Part shown: one piece after another, positions 1-9,947 of the stretch | Layout: every line of letters starts with the position of its first letter | Position numbering within the stretch: the stretch's first letter is position 1 | Assembly: GCF_000023105.1 (NCBI RefSeq) | Contig: NC_012669.1 | Span: forward strand, 1,612,001 to 1,676,000 | Source: Beutenbergia cavernae DSM 12333 | GTDB lineage: Bacteria; Actinomycetota; Actinomycetes; Actinomycetales; Beutenbergiaceae | Direction: 5' to 3' | DNA length: 64,000 bases | Made by a program: the position numbers and the translations under genes | Notes under the pieces: generated by a model | Seen by the model: the letters and a program-made list of their open reading frames with translations, nothing else | The model's database searches: none | Told to the model about the DNA's origin: nothing

Positions 1-1133
1 CCGTGCTGTACGTCGGCGGCGGCGTGATCCGAGGCAACGCTAGCGCCGAGCTGCGCGCGCTGACGGACACGTCGGGTGCGCCGGTCGTCACGACGCTCAT
101 GGCGCGCGGCGCCCTGCCCGACGAGCACCCGCAGCACCTCGGCATGCCGGGCATGCACGGCACCGTGCCGGCCGTCGCGGCGCTGCAGCGGGCCGACCTC
201 ATCGTCGCGCTCGGTGCACGCTTCGACGACCGCGTGACGGGTCAGCTGTCCAGCTTCGCGCCGTCGGCGACGATCGTGCACGCCGACATCGACCCGGCAG
301 AGATCTCGAAGAACCGCACGGCGGACGTGCCGATCGTCGGCGACATCCGCGAAGTGCTGACGGATCTCGAGGCGGAGGTGCGGCGGGAGCACGCCCAGCA
401 CGGGCTGCCGGACCTCGAGGGCTGGTGGACGCAGCTGGACTCCCTGCACGAGACCTACCCGCTCGGATGGGCGCCCACGGAGGACGGTCTGCTCGCGCCG
501 CAGCACGTGATCTCGCGGATCGGCGCACTGACCGGACCCGACGCCGTGTACGTCGCCGGCGTCGGTCAGCACCAGATGTGGGCCGCGCAGTTCATCTCCT
601 ACGCGCGGCCTCGCTCGTGGCTCAACTCCGGCGGGCTGGGGACGATGGGCTACGCCGTCCCCGCCGCCATGGGTGCGAAGGTCGGCGAGCCCGACCGGAC
701 CGTCTGGGCGATCGACGGCGACGGGTGCTTCCAGATGACGAACCAGGAGCTCGCGACGTGCGCGATCGAGAACATCCCGATCAAGGTCGCGGTCATCAAC
801 AACTCGTCGCTCGGCATGGTGCGCCAGTGGCAGACGCTGTTCTACGACGGCCGGTACTCCCACACGGAGCTCAACACGGGTCATGAGACGCGGCGGATCC
901 CGGACTTCGTGACGCTCGCCGAGGCATACGGATGCGTCGGACTGCGCTGCGAGCGCGAGGAGGACGTCGACGACGTCATCGCTCGCGCGAACGAGATCGA
1001 CGACCGCCCTGTCGTTGTCGACTTCGTGGTGAGCCGTGACGCGATGGTGTGGCCGATGGTCGCATCGGGTGTCAGCAACGACGCGATCCAGTACGCGCGT
1101 GGGATCACGCCCGCCTGGGACCGAGAAGACTGA
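1..1133 (+). CDS. ilvB: acetolactate synthase large subunit (5' truncated)
   Basis: This is the C-terminal 377 or so residues of the catalytic subunit of acetohydroxyacid synthase, which condenses two pyruvates (or pyruvate with 2-ketobutyrate) in the first shared step of valine, leucine and isoleucine synthesis. The frame is open at the window edge and the first visible residues ([11 protein letters not shown]) belong to the central FAD-binding-type domain, so roughly the first third is missing. The TPP-binding domain is intact: [16 protein letters not shown] followed by [12 protein letters not shown] and the metal/TPP residues of [13 protein letters not shown]. It is followed after 17 nt by ilvN and then ilvC, the usual actinobacterial ilvBNC operon. 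Confidence 0.97.
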   Translation, partial: VLYVGGGVIRGNASAELRALTDTSGAPVVTTLMARGALPDEHPQHLGMPGMHGTVPAVAALQRADLIVALGARFDDRVTGQLSSFAPSATIVHADIDPAEISKNRTADVPIVGDIREVLTDLEAEVRREHAQHGLPDLEGWWTQLDSLHETYPLGWAPTEDGLLAPQHVISRIGALTGPDAVYVAGVGQHQMWAAQFISYARPRSWLNSGGLGTMGYAVPAAMGAKVGEPDRTVWAIDGDGCFQMTNQELATCAIENIPIKVAVINNSSLGMVRQWQTLFYDGRYSHTELNTGHETRRIPDFVTLAEAYGCVGLRCEREEDVDDVIARANEIDDRPVVVDFVVSRDAMVWPMVASGVSNDAIQYARGITPAWDRED

Positions 1134-1150
1134 GCAGGGAGGACTGACTC

Positions 1151-1675
1151 ATGACCAGACACACGTTGTCGGTGCTCGTCGAGAACAAGCCGGGCGTCCT
1201 CACGAGGGTCGCCGCGCTGTTCGCCCGCCGGGCCTTCAACATCCACTCCCTGGCGGTCGGGCCCACGGAGCATGCGGAGATCTCCCGCATCACCGTCGTC
1301 GTCGACGTCGCCGAGCACCCGCTCGAGCAGGTGACGAAGCAGCTCAACAAGCTCGTCAACGTCATCAAGATCGTCGAGCTCGAGCAGGCGAGCTCCGTGC
1401 AGCGCGAGCTGCTGCTCGTCAAGGTGAAGGCCGACGACGCGAGCCGTACCGCCGTCCTGCAGGTGGTCGAGCTGTTCCGCGCTCACGTGGTCGACGTGAC
1501 GCCGGAGGCCGTGACCATCGAGGCGACCGGCGGGCCGGACAAGCTCAACGCGCTGCTCACGTCGCTCGAGCCGTACGGCGTGCGTGAGATCGTGCAGTCC
1601 GGCACGGTCGCCATCGCCCGCGGCGCCCGCTCCATGACCGACCGGGCGCTCGAGCGCATCTCGCGCGGCGCCTGA
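1151..1675 (+). CDS. ilvN: acetolactate synthase small (regulatory) subunit
   Basis: A 174-residue regulatory subunit that activates IlvB and confers valine feedback inhibition. The N-terminal ACT domain starts at residue 3 (HTLSVLVENKPGVLTRVAALFARR, given here only by its key residues: the ligand-site Asn-Lys-Pro-Gly-Val-Leu loop), followed by the FNIHSL strand typical of IlvN; the C-terminal half (about 85-165) carries the IlvN C-terminal domain with the GGPDKLNALL segment. The length is normal for the family. It lies 17 nt after ilvB with an AGGGAGGA ribosome site, and 39 nt before ilvC. Confidence 0.97.
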   Translation: MTRHTLSVLVENKPGVLTRVAALFARRAFNIHSLAVGPTEHAEISRITVVVDVAEHPLEQVTKQLNKLVNVIKIVELEQASSVQRELLLVKVKADDASRTAVLQVVELFRAHVVDVTPEAVTIEATGGPDKLNALLTSLEPYGVREIVQSGTVAIARGARSMTDRALERISRGA

Positions 1676-2743
<1,068 letters not shown>

Positions 2744-2758
2744 CGCAGCACTCGACGA

Positions 2759-2809
2759 GAGGCCGGGTGCATCCGGTGGCGGTATCTGCCGCTGGATGCA
2801 CCCGGCCTC
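2759..2809 (+). terminator. long stem-loop downstream of ilvC
   Basis: A perfect 16-bp inverted repeat (arms 2759-2774 and 2794-2809) encloses a short inner GCGG/CCGC hairpin. It starts 15 nt after the ilvC stop. There is no U-tract, as is common for actinobacterial terminators. It most likely ends the ilvBNC transcript. Confidence 0.75.
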
Positions 2810-2844
2810 GTCGCAGGTCGCCGCAGGAGCCGCACGCATCGCCG

Positions 2845-2850
2845 TACGCT
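2845..2850 (+). promoter_or_regulatory. -10 box of leaderless promoter (alpha/beta hydrolase)
   Basis: TACGCT lies 6 nt before the ATG at 2857. This spacing puts the transcription start on the start codon; no ribosome site is visible. Confidence 0.55.
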
Positions 2851-2856
2851 TCCCCC

Positions 2857-3594
2857 ATGACTCGGAGCGGCACGCACTACGGTCCGCTTCCCGAGCACCT
2901 CGCCGACGTGCAGCTTCCGGACGACGCCGGTGCGCCGGTGCTCGTGTACTTCCACGGCGGCGGGCTGGAGAGCGGCGACAAGGCCGACGCCTCGGGTCTC
3001 GTCGAGCGTCTCGTGCCGGCGGGTGTCGGCGTGGTGTCGGCGGCGTACCGCCTCTACCCGGAGGCACGATTCCCGGACTTCGTCGAGGACGCGGCCACGT
3101 GCGTGGCGTGGGTGCGGCACACGTGGCCCGACCGTCCTCTGCTCGTCGGCGGCAGCTCGGCGGGCGCTTACCTGGCGATGATGATGTGCTTCGACGAGCG
3201 ATGGCTCGCGGCGGCCGGAGCCGACGTCGCCGACGTCGTGGGGTGGGTGTTCGACGCCGGTCAGCCCACGACGCACTTCAACGTACTGCGCGAGCGCGGG
3301 CTCGACCCGAGGCGCGTCGTCGTCGACGAGGCATCGCCGCTCTATCACGTCGGGACACGCGGGGAGCTGGCACCGGTCCTGCTGGTGCTCGCCAGCGAGG
3401 ACGTCGCGGGCCGCCTCGAGCAGACGAACGTCCTCCTCGCGACGCTCCGCGAGCTCGGCCTCGCGGAACGGGTTCGCGTGGAGGTCATGGAGGGGTACCA
3501 GCACTCCGCCTATCTCGGCGAACCGGAAGGGCTGTCGAGATTCGCGGACCTGGCGCTCGAACTCGTCCGGAGGAGCGTCGCGGCGGCGACCTGA
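2857..3594 (+). CDS. alpha/beta hydrolase (HSL-type esterase/lipase family)
   Basis: A 245-residue soluble alpha/beta hydrolase of the hormone-sensitive-lipase type, expected to hydrolyse small esters; the substrate is unknown. Visible are the oxyanion-hole motif HGGG (about residue 31), the nucleophile elbow GGSSAG (about residue 104) and a C-terminal histidine in GYQHSAY. The frame remains open upstream into ilvC, but the ATG at 2857 is chosen because a TACGCT box ends 6 nt before it, the pattern seen for many genes here. It is a single-gene unit between the ilvC terminator and nth. Confidence 0.85.
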   Translation: MTRSGTHYGPLPEHLADVQLPDDAGAPVLVYFHGGGLESGDKADASGLVERLVPAGVGVVSAAYRLYPEARFPDFVEDAATCVAWVRHTWPDRPLLVGGSSAGAYLAMMMCFDERWLAAAGADVADVVGWVFDAGQPTTHFNVLRERGLDPRRVVVDEASPLYHVGTRGELAPVLLVLASEDVAGRLEQTNVLLATLRELGLAERVRVEVMEGYQHSAYLGEPEGLSRFADLALELVRRSVAAAT

Positions 3595-3630
3595 CGCCTC
3601 GCCGACGACGGCGGTGTCGGTGGCGCCCGA

Positions 3631-3636
3631 TAGCGT
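3631..3636 (+). promoter_or_regulatory. -10 box of leaderless promoter (nth)
   Basis: TAGCGT lies 6 nt before the GTG at 3643, which decides that start over the in-frame GTG at 3637. Confidence 0.55.
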
Positions 3637-3642
3637 GTGCCC

Positions 3643-4332
3643 GTGCGGCGGGTGGAGAAGGTGCAGCGGATCGGTGACGTGCTGGACGAGCTCTACCCGG
3701 AGCCGCCGATACCGCTCGATCACGTCAATCCGTACACGCTCCTGGTGGCCGTCGCGCTGTCGGCGCAGACCACCGACAAGAAGGTCAACGAGATCACTCC
3801 CGCACTGTTTGCGCTCGCGCCGACGGCGGCCCAGATGTACGAGCTCGGCCCCGAGCGGATCCTCGAGCTGATCCGCGAGGTCGGGCTCGCGCCGACGAAG
3901 GCGCGCAACCTCTGGACGGCGGCCGGCCAGATCGTGGAGGCCGGCGGCGAGCTGGTGCCGGAGTGGGAGTTCCTGGAGGGGCTGGCGGGGGTCGGCCACA
4001 AGACCGCGAGCGTCGTCATGGCGCAGGCGTTCGGCGTGCCCGCGTTCCCGGTGGACACCCACATCTTCCGGCTGGCCCGCCGGTGGGGGCTGTCTCGCGG
4101 CACCACTGTGGAACGTGTGGAGGCTGACCTCAAGAAGGCGTTCCCGCGCGAGACCTGGGTCCGCCGGCACCTGCAGATCATCTACTTCGGGCGCGAGTAC
4201 TGCCCGGCGCAGCGGCACGTGTTCGCCACGTGCCCGATCTGCTCGTTCGCCGCCACCAAGGCGCAGGAGCTGGCCGAGGCGAAGGCACGGGCAGCGAAGA
4301 AGGGACGCAAGGCAGCGCCGAGCGACGCGTGA
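3643..4332 (+). CDS. nth: endonuclease III with variant iron-sulfur loop
   Basis: A 229-residue HhH-GPD DNA glycosylase/AP lyase of base-excision repair that removes oxidised pyrimidines. From the GTG at 3643 the catalytic residues fall at Lys120 (GVGHKTA, helix-hairpin-helix) and Asp138 (VDTHIFRL), the same numbers as in E. coli Nth, which supports this start. The odd feature is the C-terminal cluster loop: Cys187 and Cys197 are kept, but the second and fourth ligand positions are Phe194 and Ala203, with an additional Cys200 (C-x9-C-x2-C). The [4Fe-4S] cluster may be absent, three-coordinated or rebuilt. A lysine- and alanine-rich tail follows. A hairpin at 4363-4399 ends the gene. Confidence 0.93.
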   Translation: MRRVEKVQRIGDVLDELYPEPPIPLDHVNPYTLLVAVALSAQTTDKKVNEITPALFALAPTAAQMYELGPERILELIREVGLAPTKARNLWTAAGQIVEAGGELVPEWEFLEGLAGVGHKTASVVMAQAFGVPAFPVDTHIFRLARRWGLSRGTTVERVEADLKKAFPRETWVRRHLQIIYFGREYCPAQRHVFATCPICSFAATKAQELAEAKARAAKKGRKAAPSDA

Positions 4333-4362
4333 CCGCCGAGGCGTCCGGCAGCGTCAGCAACG

Positions 4363-4399
4363 GGGTCGATCCGGGAGCGCATAGCTCCCGAATCGACCC
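4363..4399 (+). terminator. stem-loop downstream of nth
   Basis: Arms 4363-4378 and 4384-4399 form a 16-bp stem with a single C-A mismatch and a 5-nt loop, 31 nt after the nth stop and just before the next promoter. It lacks a U-tract. Confidence 0.7.
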
Positions 4400-4426
4400 G
4401 CTCACGGGTCGTGGACGGGGAGCCGA

Positions 4427-4432
4427 TAGGGT
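4427..4432 (+). promoter_or_regulatory. -10 box of leaderless promoter (epimerase-like operon)
   Basis: TAGGGT lies 6 nt before the GTG at 4439; it would drive the overlapping four-gene run 4439-7552. Confidence 0.55.
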
Positions 4433-4438
4433 CGGCGC

Positions 4439-5542
4439 GTGGGCCATGACGCACACCCGGACGCCGGCCGGCCGGTCCTCGGCACGGTCGACCAGAGCGA
4501 CCTGACGCGTGGCTGGACGGGCCTCGTGCTGCGCACCGCGCACGCCGAGGTGACGCTCCTGCCGGAGCAGGGCTGCGACGTCTACGCATTCGTGGACAGG
4601 CGCACCGGCGTCGACGTCCTCTGGAAGACGCCGTGGGCGATGCCGCCGCGCGGGTCCGGCCGCTGGAACGCCGAGGACGAACCCGAGTGGCTCGAGCGCT
4701 ACCCCGGCGGTTGGCAGGTGCTGCTGCCCAACGGCGGTGCCGCGTCCCGCCTGCCGGGCGACGTCACGTGGGGCTTCCACGGCGAGGCGTCGCGGATCCC
4801 GTGGGAGGTCGTCGCGACCGGGGACGACGGCGGCACCGGCGGACCGGCGGTGGCGGACGACGACGGAGCGCGCCTCCCGCACGATGCCGCACCCTGGGCG
4901 GAGCTCACCACGCGCCTCACCCGCTCCCCGCTGCGGCTGCACCGCCGGGTGGACCTCCGCGGCACGACCCTGGGCATCACGGAGTCCGTGACGAACACCG
5001 GTCCGGACCCCATCGAGGTCATGTGGTCGCACCACCCGGCGTTCGGCGCGCCGTTGATCGCGGAGGGCACCACGATCGAGGCCGGCGCCCGGACGGTCGT
5101 CGCCGACGCACGCGAGCCGGGCACCGACCTGGTGCCCGGATCACGGCACGACTGGCCGCTCGCCCGCACGAGGACCGGCGCCGACGTCGACCTCTCGGTC
5201 ATCCCCGCCGCGCCCCGCGCCACGCTCGCCTACCTCACGGACCTGACCGGCGACGCCGCCACCGTCACGATCGCGAACGCCGAGCTCGACCTCGGGGTGA
5301 CGCTGCGCTGGGACCCCACCACGTTCCCGCACGCGTGGCTGTGGCAGGAGCTGCACGCGCACCCTGGCGCGCCGTGGTGGCGCGAGGCCTACGTGTGCGC
5401 CGTCGAACCCGCGAGCACGATCCCCGGGCACGGGATCGCGCACGCCCGCGACGTCGGCGCACCGCTGCACCGCATCGACGCGGGCGCGACGAGCACGACC
5501 CGGATCGAGGCCGTGCTCGTCCAACCCTCGGTCGAGTCATGA
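4439..5542 (+). CDS. aldose 1-epimerase-like (galactose mutarotase fold) protein
   Basis: A 367-residue cytosolic protein of the galactose-mutarotase-like fold, probably acting on the anomeric carbon of a sugar or binding one; the specific reaction cannot be read from sequence. Family features are the TLLPEQGCDVYAF opening strand, the ESVTNTGPDPIEVMWSHHPAF region (about residues 180-202, with the paired histidines where mutarotases keep a catalytic His) and the WLWQELHA segment near residue 300. The start is set by a TAGGGT box 6 nt upstream. Its stop overlaps the start of the SMP-30 gene by 4 nt, so the two are translationally coupled and may serve the same sugar pathway. Confidence 0.75.
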   Translation: MGHDAHPDAGRPVLGTVDQSDLTRGWTGLVLRTAHAEVTLLPEQGCDVYAFVDRRTGVDVLWKTPWAMPPRGSGRWNAEDEPEWLERYPGGWQVLLPNGGAASRLPGDVTWGFHGEASRIPWEVVATGDDGGTGGPAVADDDGARLPHDAAPWAELTTRLTRSPLRLHRRVDLRGTTLGITESVTNTGPDPIEVMWSHHPAFGAPLIAEGTTIEAGARTVVADAREPGTDLVPGSRHDWPLARTRTGADVDLSVIPAAPRATLAYLTDLTGDAATVTIANAELDLGVTLRWDPTTFPHAWLWQELHAHPGAPWWREAYVCAVEPASTIPGHGIAHARDVGAPLHRIDAGATSTTRIEAVLVQPSVES

Positions 5543-6378
5543 CCGCCCGGGTGTTCGTGGACGGCACGCTCAGCCGGCCCCAGCTCGACCACCCGGAGGG
5601 CATCGCCGTCCACCCCGACGGCAGCGTCTGGTGCGGCGGCGAGCACGGTCAGCTGTACCGCATCGAACCGGACGGCTCGAGCTTCACCGAGGTCGCGAGC
5701 ACCGACGGGTTCCTGCTCGGTCTCGCGTTCGGGCCGGACGAGACGCTGTACGCGTGCGACCTGCGGCACCGCTGTGTGTGGCGCTACGACACGGCGACGG
5801 GCGACCTCACGGAGGTGACCCGCGGCGGGACCGGCACGCTCGAGACCCCGAACGCCGTCGTCGTCGCCCCCGACGGCACGCTGTACGTCTCCGACTCGGG
5901 CACCCAGGGCGCGCGCGACGGGCGCGTCTTCCGCTTCGGCCCCGACGGCAGCGGCGGCCCCTGGTTCACCCAGCCGCTCGACTTCGCGAACGGCGTCGCC
6001 CTCGCCGCGGACGGCGGCGCGCTCTACGTCGCCGAGACGTTCCGGCCGGGCATCACGCGCATCCCGATCGGCGACGACGGCGAACCGGGCGCCGCGCAGA
6101 GCGTCGTCGAGCTGCCGGGCGTGCTGCCCGACGGCGTCACGCTCGGCCCCGACGGCCGGCTGTACGTCGGCTGCTACGAGCCGAGCCGCATCCTCCGGGT
6201 GGACCCGAGCACCGGCGAGACGGAGGTGCTGGTGGACGACCCCACGGCTCACCTGCTGTGCCACCCGACGAACACGGCGTTCCGCGGCGGCGACCTGTTC
6301 TCGAGCAACCTCGGGCGCTGGCACGTGACGCTCGTCGAGGGGGTCTGCGCAGCGCCGTCGGGCAGACTGTCCCGGTGA
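5539..6378 (+). CDS. SMP-30/gluconolactonase/LRE-like beta-propeller protein
   Basis: A 279-residue six-bladed beta-propeller of the SMP-30/gluconolactonase/strictosidine-synthase-like group. It carries the usual repeated NAVVVAPDGTLYVSDSG, NGVALAADG and LPDGVTLGPDGRLYVG blades, with Asn and Asp residues placed as metal ligands in lactonases. A role in hydrolysing a sugar lactone is plausible but not shown. The ATG overlaps the upstream stop (ATGA) and its own stop overlaps the next start (GTGA), so it is the second gene of a coupled operon. Confidence 0.8.
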   Translation: MTARVFVDGTLSRPQLDHPEGIAVHPDGSVWCGGEHGQLYRIEPDGSSFTEVASTDGFLLGLAFGPDETLYACDLRHRCVWRYDTATGDLTEVTRGGTGTLETPNAVVVAPDGTLYVSDSGTQGARDGRVFRFGPDGSGGPWFTQPLDFANGVALAADGGALYVAETFRPGITRIPIGDDGEPGAAQSVVELPGVLPDGVTLGPDGRLYVGCYEPSRILRVDPSTGETEVLVDDPTAHLLCHPTNTAFRGGDLFSSNLGRWHVTLVEGVCAAPSGRLSR

Positions 6379-6911
6379 CCGAACCCCAGCCGCAGGACCT
6401 CGAGCGTGACGCCGAGCTCGAGGCGTTCTGGGCGGACGCCCGCACCCGCGGCAACACGAACCGGCTCGAGGCCCTCGTGGGCGCGAACCCGCGGGGGAGC
6501 GTGCGTCCCCCGGCGTGGTCGTTCGCCGCCGACGCGGCGACCGCCGATCTCATGCTCGAGCAGCTGCTCGACGGCTCGCGCACGGCAGTGACGTCGCTCG
6601 AGCTCGCCGACGACGGCGACGCCGTCGTCCCCGAACCCGGCGACCTTGCGATCGTGCTGGACGGCGAGGGCCACCCACGCGCGCTCGTGCGGACGGTGCG
6701 CGTCGTGACCGTGCGGTATGCGGACGTCGACGAGGCGACGGCGCGCGCCGACGGCGCCGCGGACGTCGAGCAGTGGCGGCGGGACAACGCTGCCGTCCTC
6801 GCGTCGGCCCTTGGCCCTGGTGAGGAGATCGGTGACGACTCCCTGGTCGTCGTCGAGCATCTGCAGCGGGTCTACCCCGCCCGGCCGCGACGCTCCGGGG
6901 GCGATGGATGA
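6375..6911 (+). CDS. ASCH domain protein
   Basis: A 178-residue protein with an ASCH fold over residues about 35-150: WSFAADAATADLMLEQLLDG, a GDLAIVLDGEGHPRALVRT barrel strand and a terminal VEQWRRDN helix. ASCH proteins are PUA-related and are thought to bind RNA or modified nucleotides; a few are small amidohydrolases. The exact role is unknown. GTG start inside the 4-nt overlap with the SMP-30 gene. Confidence 0.8.
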   Translation: MTEPQPQDLERDAELEAFWADARTRGNTNRLEALVGANPRGSVRPPAWSFAADAATADLMLEQLLDGSRTAVTSLELADDGDAVVPEPGDLAIVLDGEGHPRALVRTVRVVTVRYADVDEATARADGAADVEQWRRDNAAVLASALGPGEEIGDDSLVVVEHLQRVYPARPRRSGGDG

Positions 6912-7552
6912 CGGAGCCGAGCGAGCCCGGCGAGGGTGGGCAGCGGGGCTCAGCGTGGTCCGCGCGCCTCCAACGCACGGGCGGGGCGATCGACGCGCGG
7001 ACGGCTGAGGCGGCGCGGCGGCTGGCCGTCCCGATCGCCCGGACGACGCGAGTGCTGCGCATCCCGTCGTGGCTCTTCGGCTTCGGCGCGAGCGTGCCGC
7101 CGCTGGCGCTCGTCCCGCTCGCGCTGTCGTGGCAGCTCTGGCCGAAGGTCGTCGGCCTCACCGTGTGCGCCGCGGCGATCGTCGTCGTGGCGTGGTTCTG
7201 GTACCGCCGGCTCGCGATGCTGCGCGCCGTGCGCGACGTCGACGCCTTCACGGGCGAGACCGCCCACCTGCTGAGCGTGACCGACCTCGGCGGGGAGGTG
7301 TACTCGCGGCTGGAGGCCGCGGCGCAGCGCGGAGGGATCGGCCTCATGCGCCGGATGGCCGCGATCTGGAGGGTCATCCAGATCCCGTCCGTGCTGGCCG
7401 ACCACATCGAGGAGCATCCGCGGGTCCGCTGGTTCGTCCCGCCCCGCCTGCTGACGACGTGGACGCTCGTCGTCGCGACCGCGTGGGTGGGCGTCGTCGG
7501 CTGGGTGCTCGTCGCCGTCGCCTACCCGCTGTCCGCGACCCCGGTGCTGTAG
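6908..7552 (+). CDS. small integral membrane protein of unknown function
   Basis: A 214-residue protein I do not recognise. It has two hydrophobic spans at about residues 55-98 (a hairpin of two membrane segments, [18 protein letters not shown] onward) and a further span near 180-206. The central part is amphipathic. The start overlaps the ASCH stop by 4 nt. Gene position, not sequence, is the only hint of a role. Confidence 0.7.
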   Translation: MTEPSEPGEGGQRGSAWSARLQRTGGAIDARTAEAARRLAVPIARTTRVLRIPSWLFGFGASVPPLALVPLALSWQLWPKVVGLTVCAAAIVVVAWFWYRRLAMLRAVRDVDAFTGETAHLLSVTDLGGEVYSRLEAAAQRGGIGLMRRMAAIWRVIQIPSVLADHIEEHPRVRWFVPPRLLTTWTLVVATAWVGVVGWVLVAVAYPLSATPVL

Positions 7553-7616
7553 ATCCGCACGCGCCGACGCGCGATCCATCACGTGAGACAGGGTGTCCGA
7601 GTCATGGGACCGCGGG

Positions 7617-7622
7617 TACGGT
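7617..7622 (+). promoter_or_regulatory. -10 box of leaderless promoter (leuB)
   Basis: TACGGT lies 7 nt before the leuB ATG at 7630. Confidence 0.5.
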
Positions 7623-7629
7623 GCAACGC

Positions 7630-8673
7630 ATGACGCGCTCGATCGACCTCGCCGTGGTGGCCGGGGACGGCATCGGACCCGAGGTCGTCGCGGAGGGTCT
7701 CAAGGTCCTCGACGCGGCGCTCGCCGGCACCGACGTCACCGTGCGGACCACAGCCTACGACCTGGGTGCCGCGCGGTGGCACGCGACCGGCGAGACCCTC
7801 ACCGATGAGGACCTCGCGGCACTCGCGCAGCACGACGCGATCCTGCTCGGCGCGATCGGCGACCCGGGCGTGCCGAGCGGGGTCCTGGAGCGCGGCCTCC
7901 TGCTCAAGCTGCGCTTCGCGTTCGACCACTACGTGAACCTCCGCCCGTCGCGGCTCTACCCCGGCGTGGCCACGCCGCTGGCGAAGGGGGGCGACGTCGA
8001 CTTCGTCGTCGTCCGCGAGGGCACGGAGGGGCCCTACGTGGGCAACGGCGGCGCGATCCGCGTCGGTACGCCGCACGAGATCGCCAACGAGGTCAGCGTC
8101 AACACGGCGTTCGGGGTCGAGCGCGTCGTCCGCGACGCGTTCGCTCGGGCCGACGCGCGCCCCCGCAAGAAGCTCACCCTCGTGCACAAGCACAACGTGC
8201 TGGTCCACGCGGGTCACCTGTGGCGGCGCACGGTCGAGGCCGTCGGCGCCGAGTTCCCCGACGTCGCGGTGGACTACCTGCACGTCGACGCCGCGACGAT
8301 CTTCCTCGTGACGGACCCGGCACGGTTCGACGTCGTCGTCACCGACAACCTGTTCGGCGACATCCTCACGGACCTCGCCGCGGCCATCACCGGCGGCATC
8401 GGCCTCGCGGCGTCCGGCAACATCAACCCGGACCGTGCGTTCCCGTCGATGTTCGAACCGGTGCACGGCTCGGCGCCCGACATCGCCGGGCAGGGCAAGG
8501 CCGACCCGACGGCGACGGTCCTGTCGGTCGCGCTCCTGCTGGAGCACCTCGGGCTCACCGAGCAGGCTGCCCGGATCACCGCCGCTGTCGAGAGCGACAT
8601 CGTCGAACGTGGCAGCGCCGTCCGGTCGACGGCGGAGGTCGGCGACGCGCTCGCCGCCCGAGTAGCCGGCTGA
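7630..8673 (+). CDS. leuB: 3-isopropylmalate dehydrogenase
   Basis: A 347-residue NAD-dependent beta-decarboxylating dehydrogenase of leucine synthesis; the same enzyme can oxidise 3-methylmalate in the citramalate route that cimA in this window would feed. Motifs are GDGIGPEVV at the N-terminus, the substrate arginines in [17 protein letters not shown], the metal aspartates in [17 protein letters not shown] and the NAD loop [16 protein letters not shown]. The ATG at 7630 is preferred because the TACGGT box is 7 nt upstream and the protein then begins at the family position. Confidence 0.96.
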   Translation: MTRSIDLAVVAGDGIGPEVVAEGLKVLDAALAGTDVTVRTTAYDLGAARWHATGETLTDEDLAALAQHDAILLGAIGDPGVPSGVLERGLLLKLRFAFDHYVNLRPSRLYPGVATPLAKGGDVDFVVVREGTEGPYVGNGGAIRVGTPHEIANEVSVNTAFGVERVVRDAFARADARPRKKLTLVHKHNVLVHAGHLWRRTVEAVGAEFPDVAVDYLHVDAATIFLVTDPARFDVVVTDNLFGDILTDLAAAITGGIGLAASGNINPDRAFPSMFEPVHGSAPDIAGQGKADPTATVLSVALLLEHLGLTEQAARITAAVESDIVERGSAVRSTAEVGDALAARVAG

Positions 8674-8732
8674 GCCGCCGGCCGCTCGCAGCACGTCCAG
8701 CACCGCCCGCGACCAGCCGACGGCTCCACCAC

Positions 8733-8761
8733 CTGACCACGGCGGCCAACGCCGCTAGGTT
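8733..8761 (+). promoter_or_regulatory. candidate promoter of ilvE
   Basis: CTGACC (8733-8738) and TAGGTT (8756-8761) are separated by 17 nt, 27 nt before the ilvE start, leaving room for a GGTGGAGG ribosome site. Confidence 0.5.
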
Positions 8762-8787
8762 CTACTCGAGACACGGTGGAGGCACTC

Positions 8788-9921
8788 ATGACCAGCACGA
8801 CCCCGGCCACGAACTCGGCGACGTCGCCGCAGTCGGCCGAAGACACCTTCGACGTCCGGCCCTCGTCGCACCCGCGCACTGCTGAGGAGCGCGCCGAGGT
8901 GCTCTCCGACCTCGGCTTCGGCGTCGCGTTCACCGACCACATGGCGCGCGCGACCTGGACGTCGGACGCCGGATGGCACGACCGCCGCATCGAGGCGTAC
9001 GCGCCGCTGCAGCTCGACCCGGCAGCCGCCGTCCTGCACTACGCCCAGGAGATCTTCGAGGGTCTCAAGGCGTACGCGCACGCCGACGGCTCCGTGTGGG
9101 CGTTCCGGCCGGAGGCGAACGCCCGCCGGTTCGCCCGGAGCGCGCGCCGCCTGGCGCTGCCGGAGCTGCCGGAGGAGGACTTCCTCGCCTCGATCCGGGC
9201 GCTCGTGCACACCGACGTCGAGTGGGTGCCGACGTCGTCCGGCGCCAGCATGTACCTGCGGCCGTTCATGTTCGCCTCGGAGGCGTTCCTCGGCGTGCGC
9301 CCGGCGAAGCGTGTCGAGTACCTCGTCATCGCTTCCCCGGTGGGCCCGTACTTCACACGCGGCTTCACGCCGGTGTCGATCTGGGTGAGCGAGGAGTACC
9401 ACCGCGCCGGCCCAGGCGGTACCGGCGAGGCGAAGTGCGGCGGGAACTACGCGGCGAGCCTGCTTCCCCAGCAGGAGGCGTACGCGCACGGGTGCGACCA
9501 GGTGTGCTTCCTGGACTCCTCCACGAACACGCTCCTCGAGGAGCTGGGCGGGATGAACCTGTTCGTGGTCGGGGCCGACGGCGTGGTGAGCACCCCGCGG
9601 CTGTCCGGCACGATCCTCGAGGGCGTCACGCGCTCGTCGATCCTCGAGCTCCTCGGCGAGCAGGGGCACGAGGTGCGCGAGCGCGACATCCCGCTCGCCG
9701 AGGTGCTCGACGGCGTCGCGTCCGGTGCCGTGACCGAGGTGTTCGCGTGCGGGACAGCCGCTGTGGTGACCCCGGTGGGCCGGCTCGCGAGCGCGCGGTT
9801 CGACGTGAGCGTCGCCGACGGCGCAGCGGGCGCGGTCACGACGGCGATCCACACCGCGCTCACCGACGTCCAGTTCGGCGTCCAGGAGGACACGCACGGC
9901 TGGATGCAGCGCCTCGTCTGA
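8788..9921 (+). CDS. ilvE: branched-chain amino acid aminotransferase
   Basis: A 377-residue fold-type IV PLP transaminase that makes valine, leucine and isoleucine from their keto acids. The PLP lysine is in GEAKCGGNYAASL, with EELGGMNLF and FACGTAAVVTPVG, all family signatures; the length is typical of the actinobacterial form. The ATG at 8788 is chosen over the GTG at 8776 because GGTGGAGG sits 6 nt before it. It lies apart from leuB by 114 nt with its own candidate promoter. Confidence 0.95.
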   Translation: MTSTTPATNSATSPQSAEDTFDVRPSSHPRTAEERAEVLSDLGFGVAFTDHMARATWTSDAGWHDRRIEAYAPLQLDPAAAVLHYAQEIFEGLKAYAHADGSVWAFRPEANARRFARSARRLALPELPEEDFLASIRALVHTDVEWVPTSSGASMYLRPFMFASEAFLGVRPAKRVEYLVIASPVGPYFTRGFTPVSIWVSEEYHRAGPGGTGEAKCGGNYAASLLPQQEAYAHGCDQVCFLDSSTNTLLEELGGMNLFVVGADGVVSTPRLSGTILEGVTRSSILELLGEQGHEVRERDIPLAEVLDGVASGAVTEVFACGTAAVVTPVGRLASARFDVSVADGAAGAVTTAIHTALTDVQFGVQEDTHGWMQRLV

Positions 9922-9947
9922 GGCGCGGTCGGCGCCGGACGCCTGCC

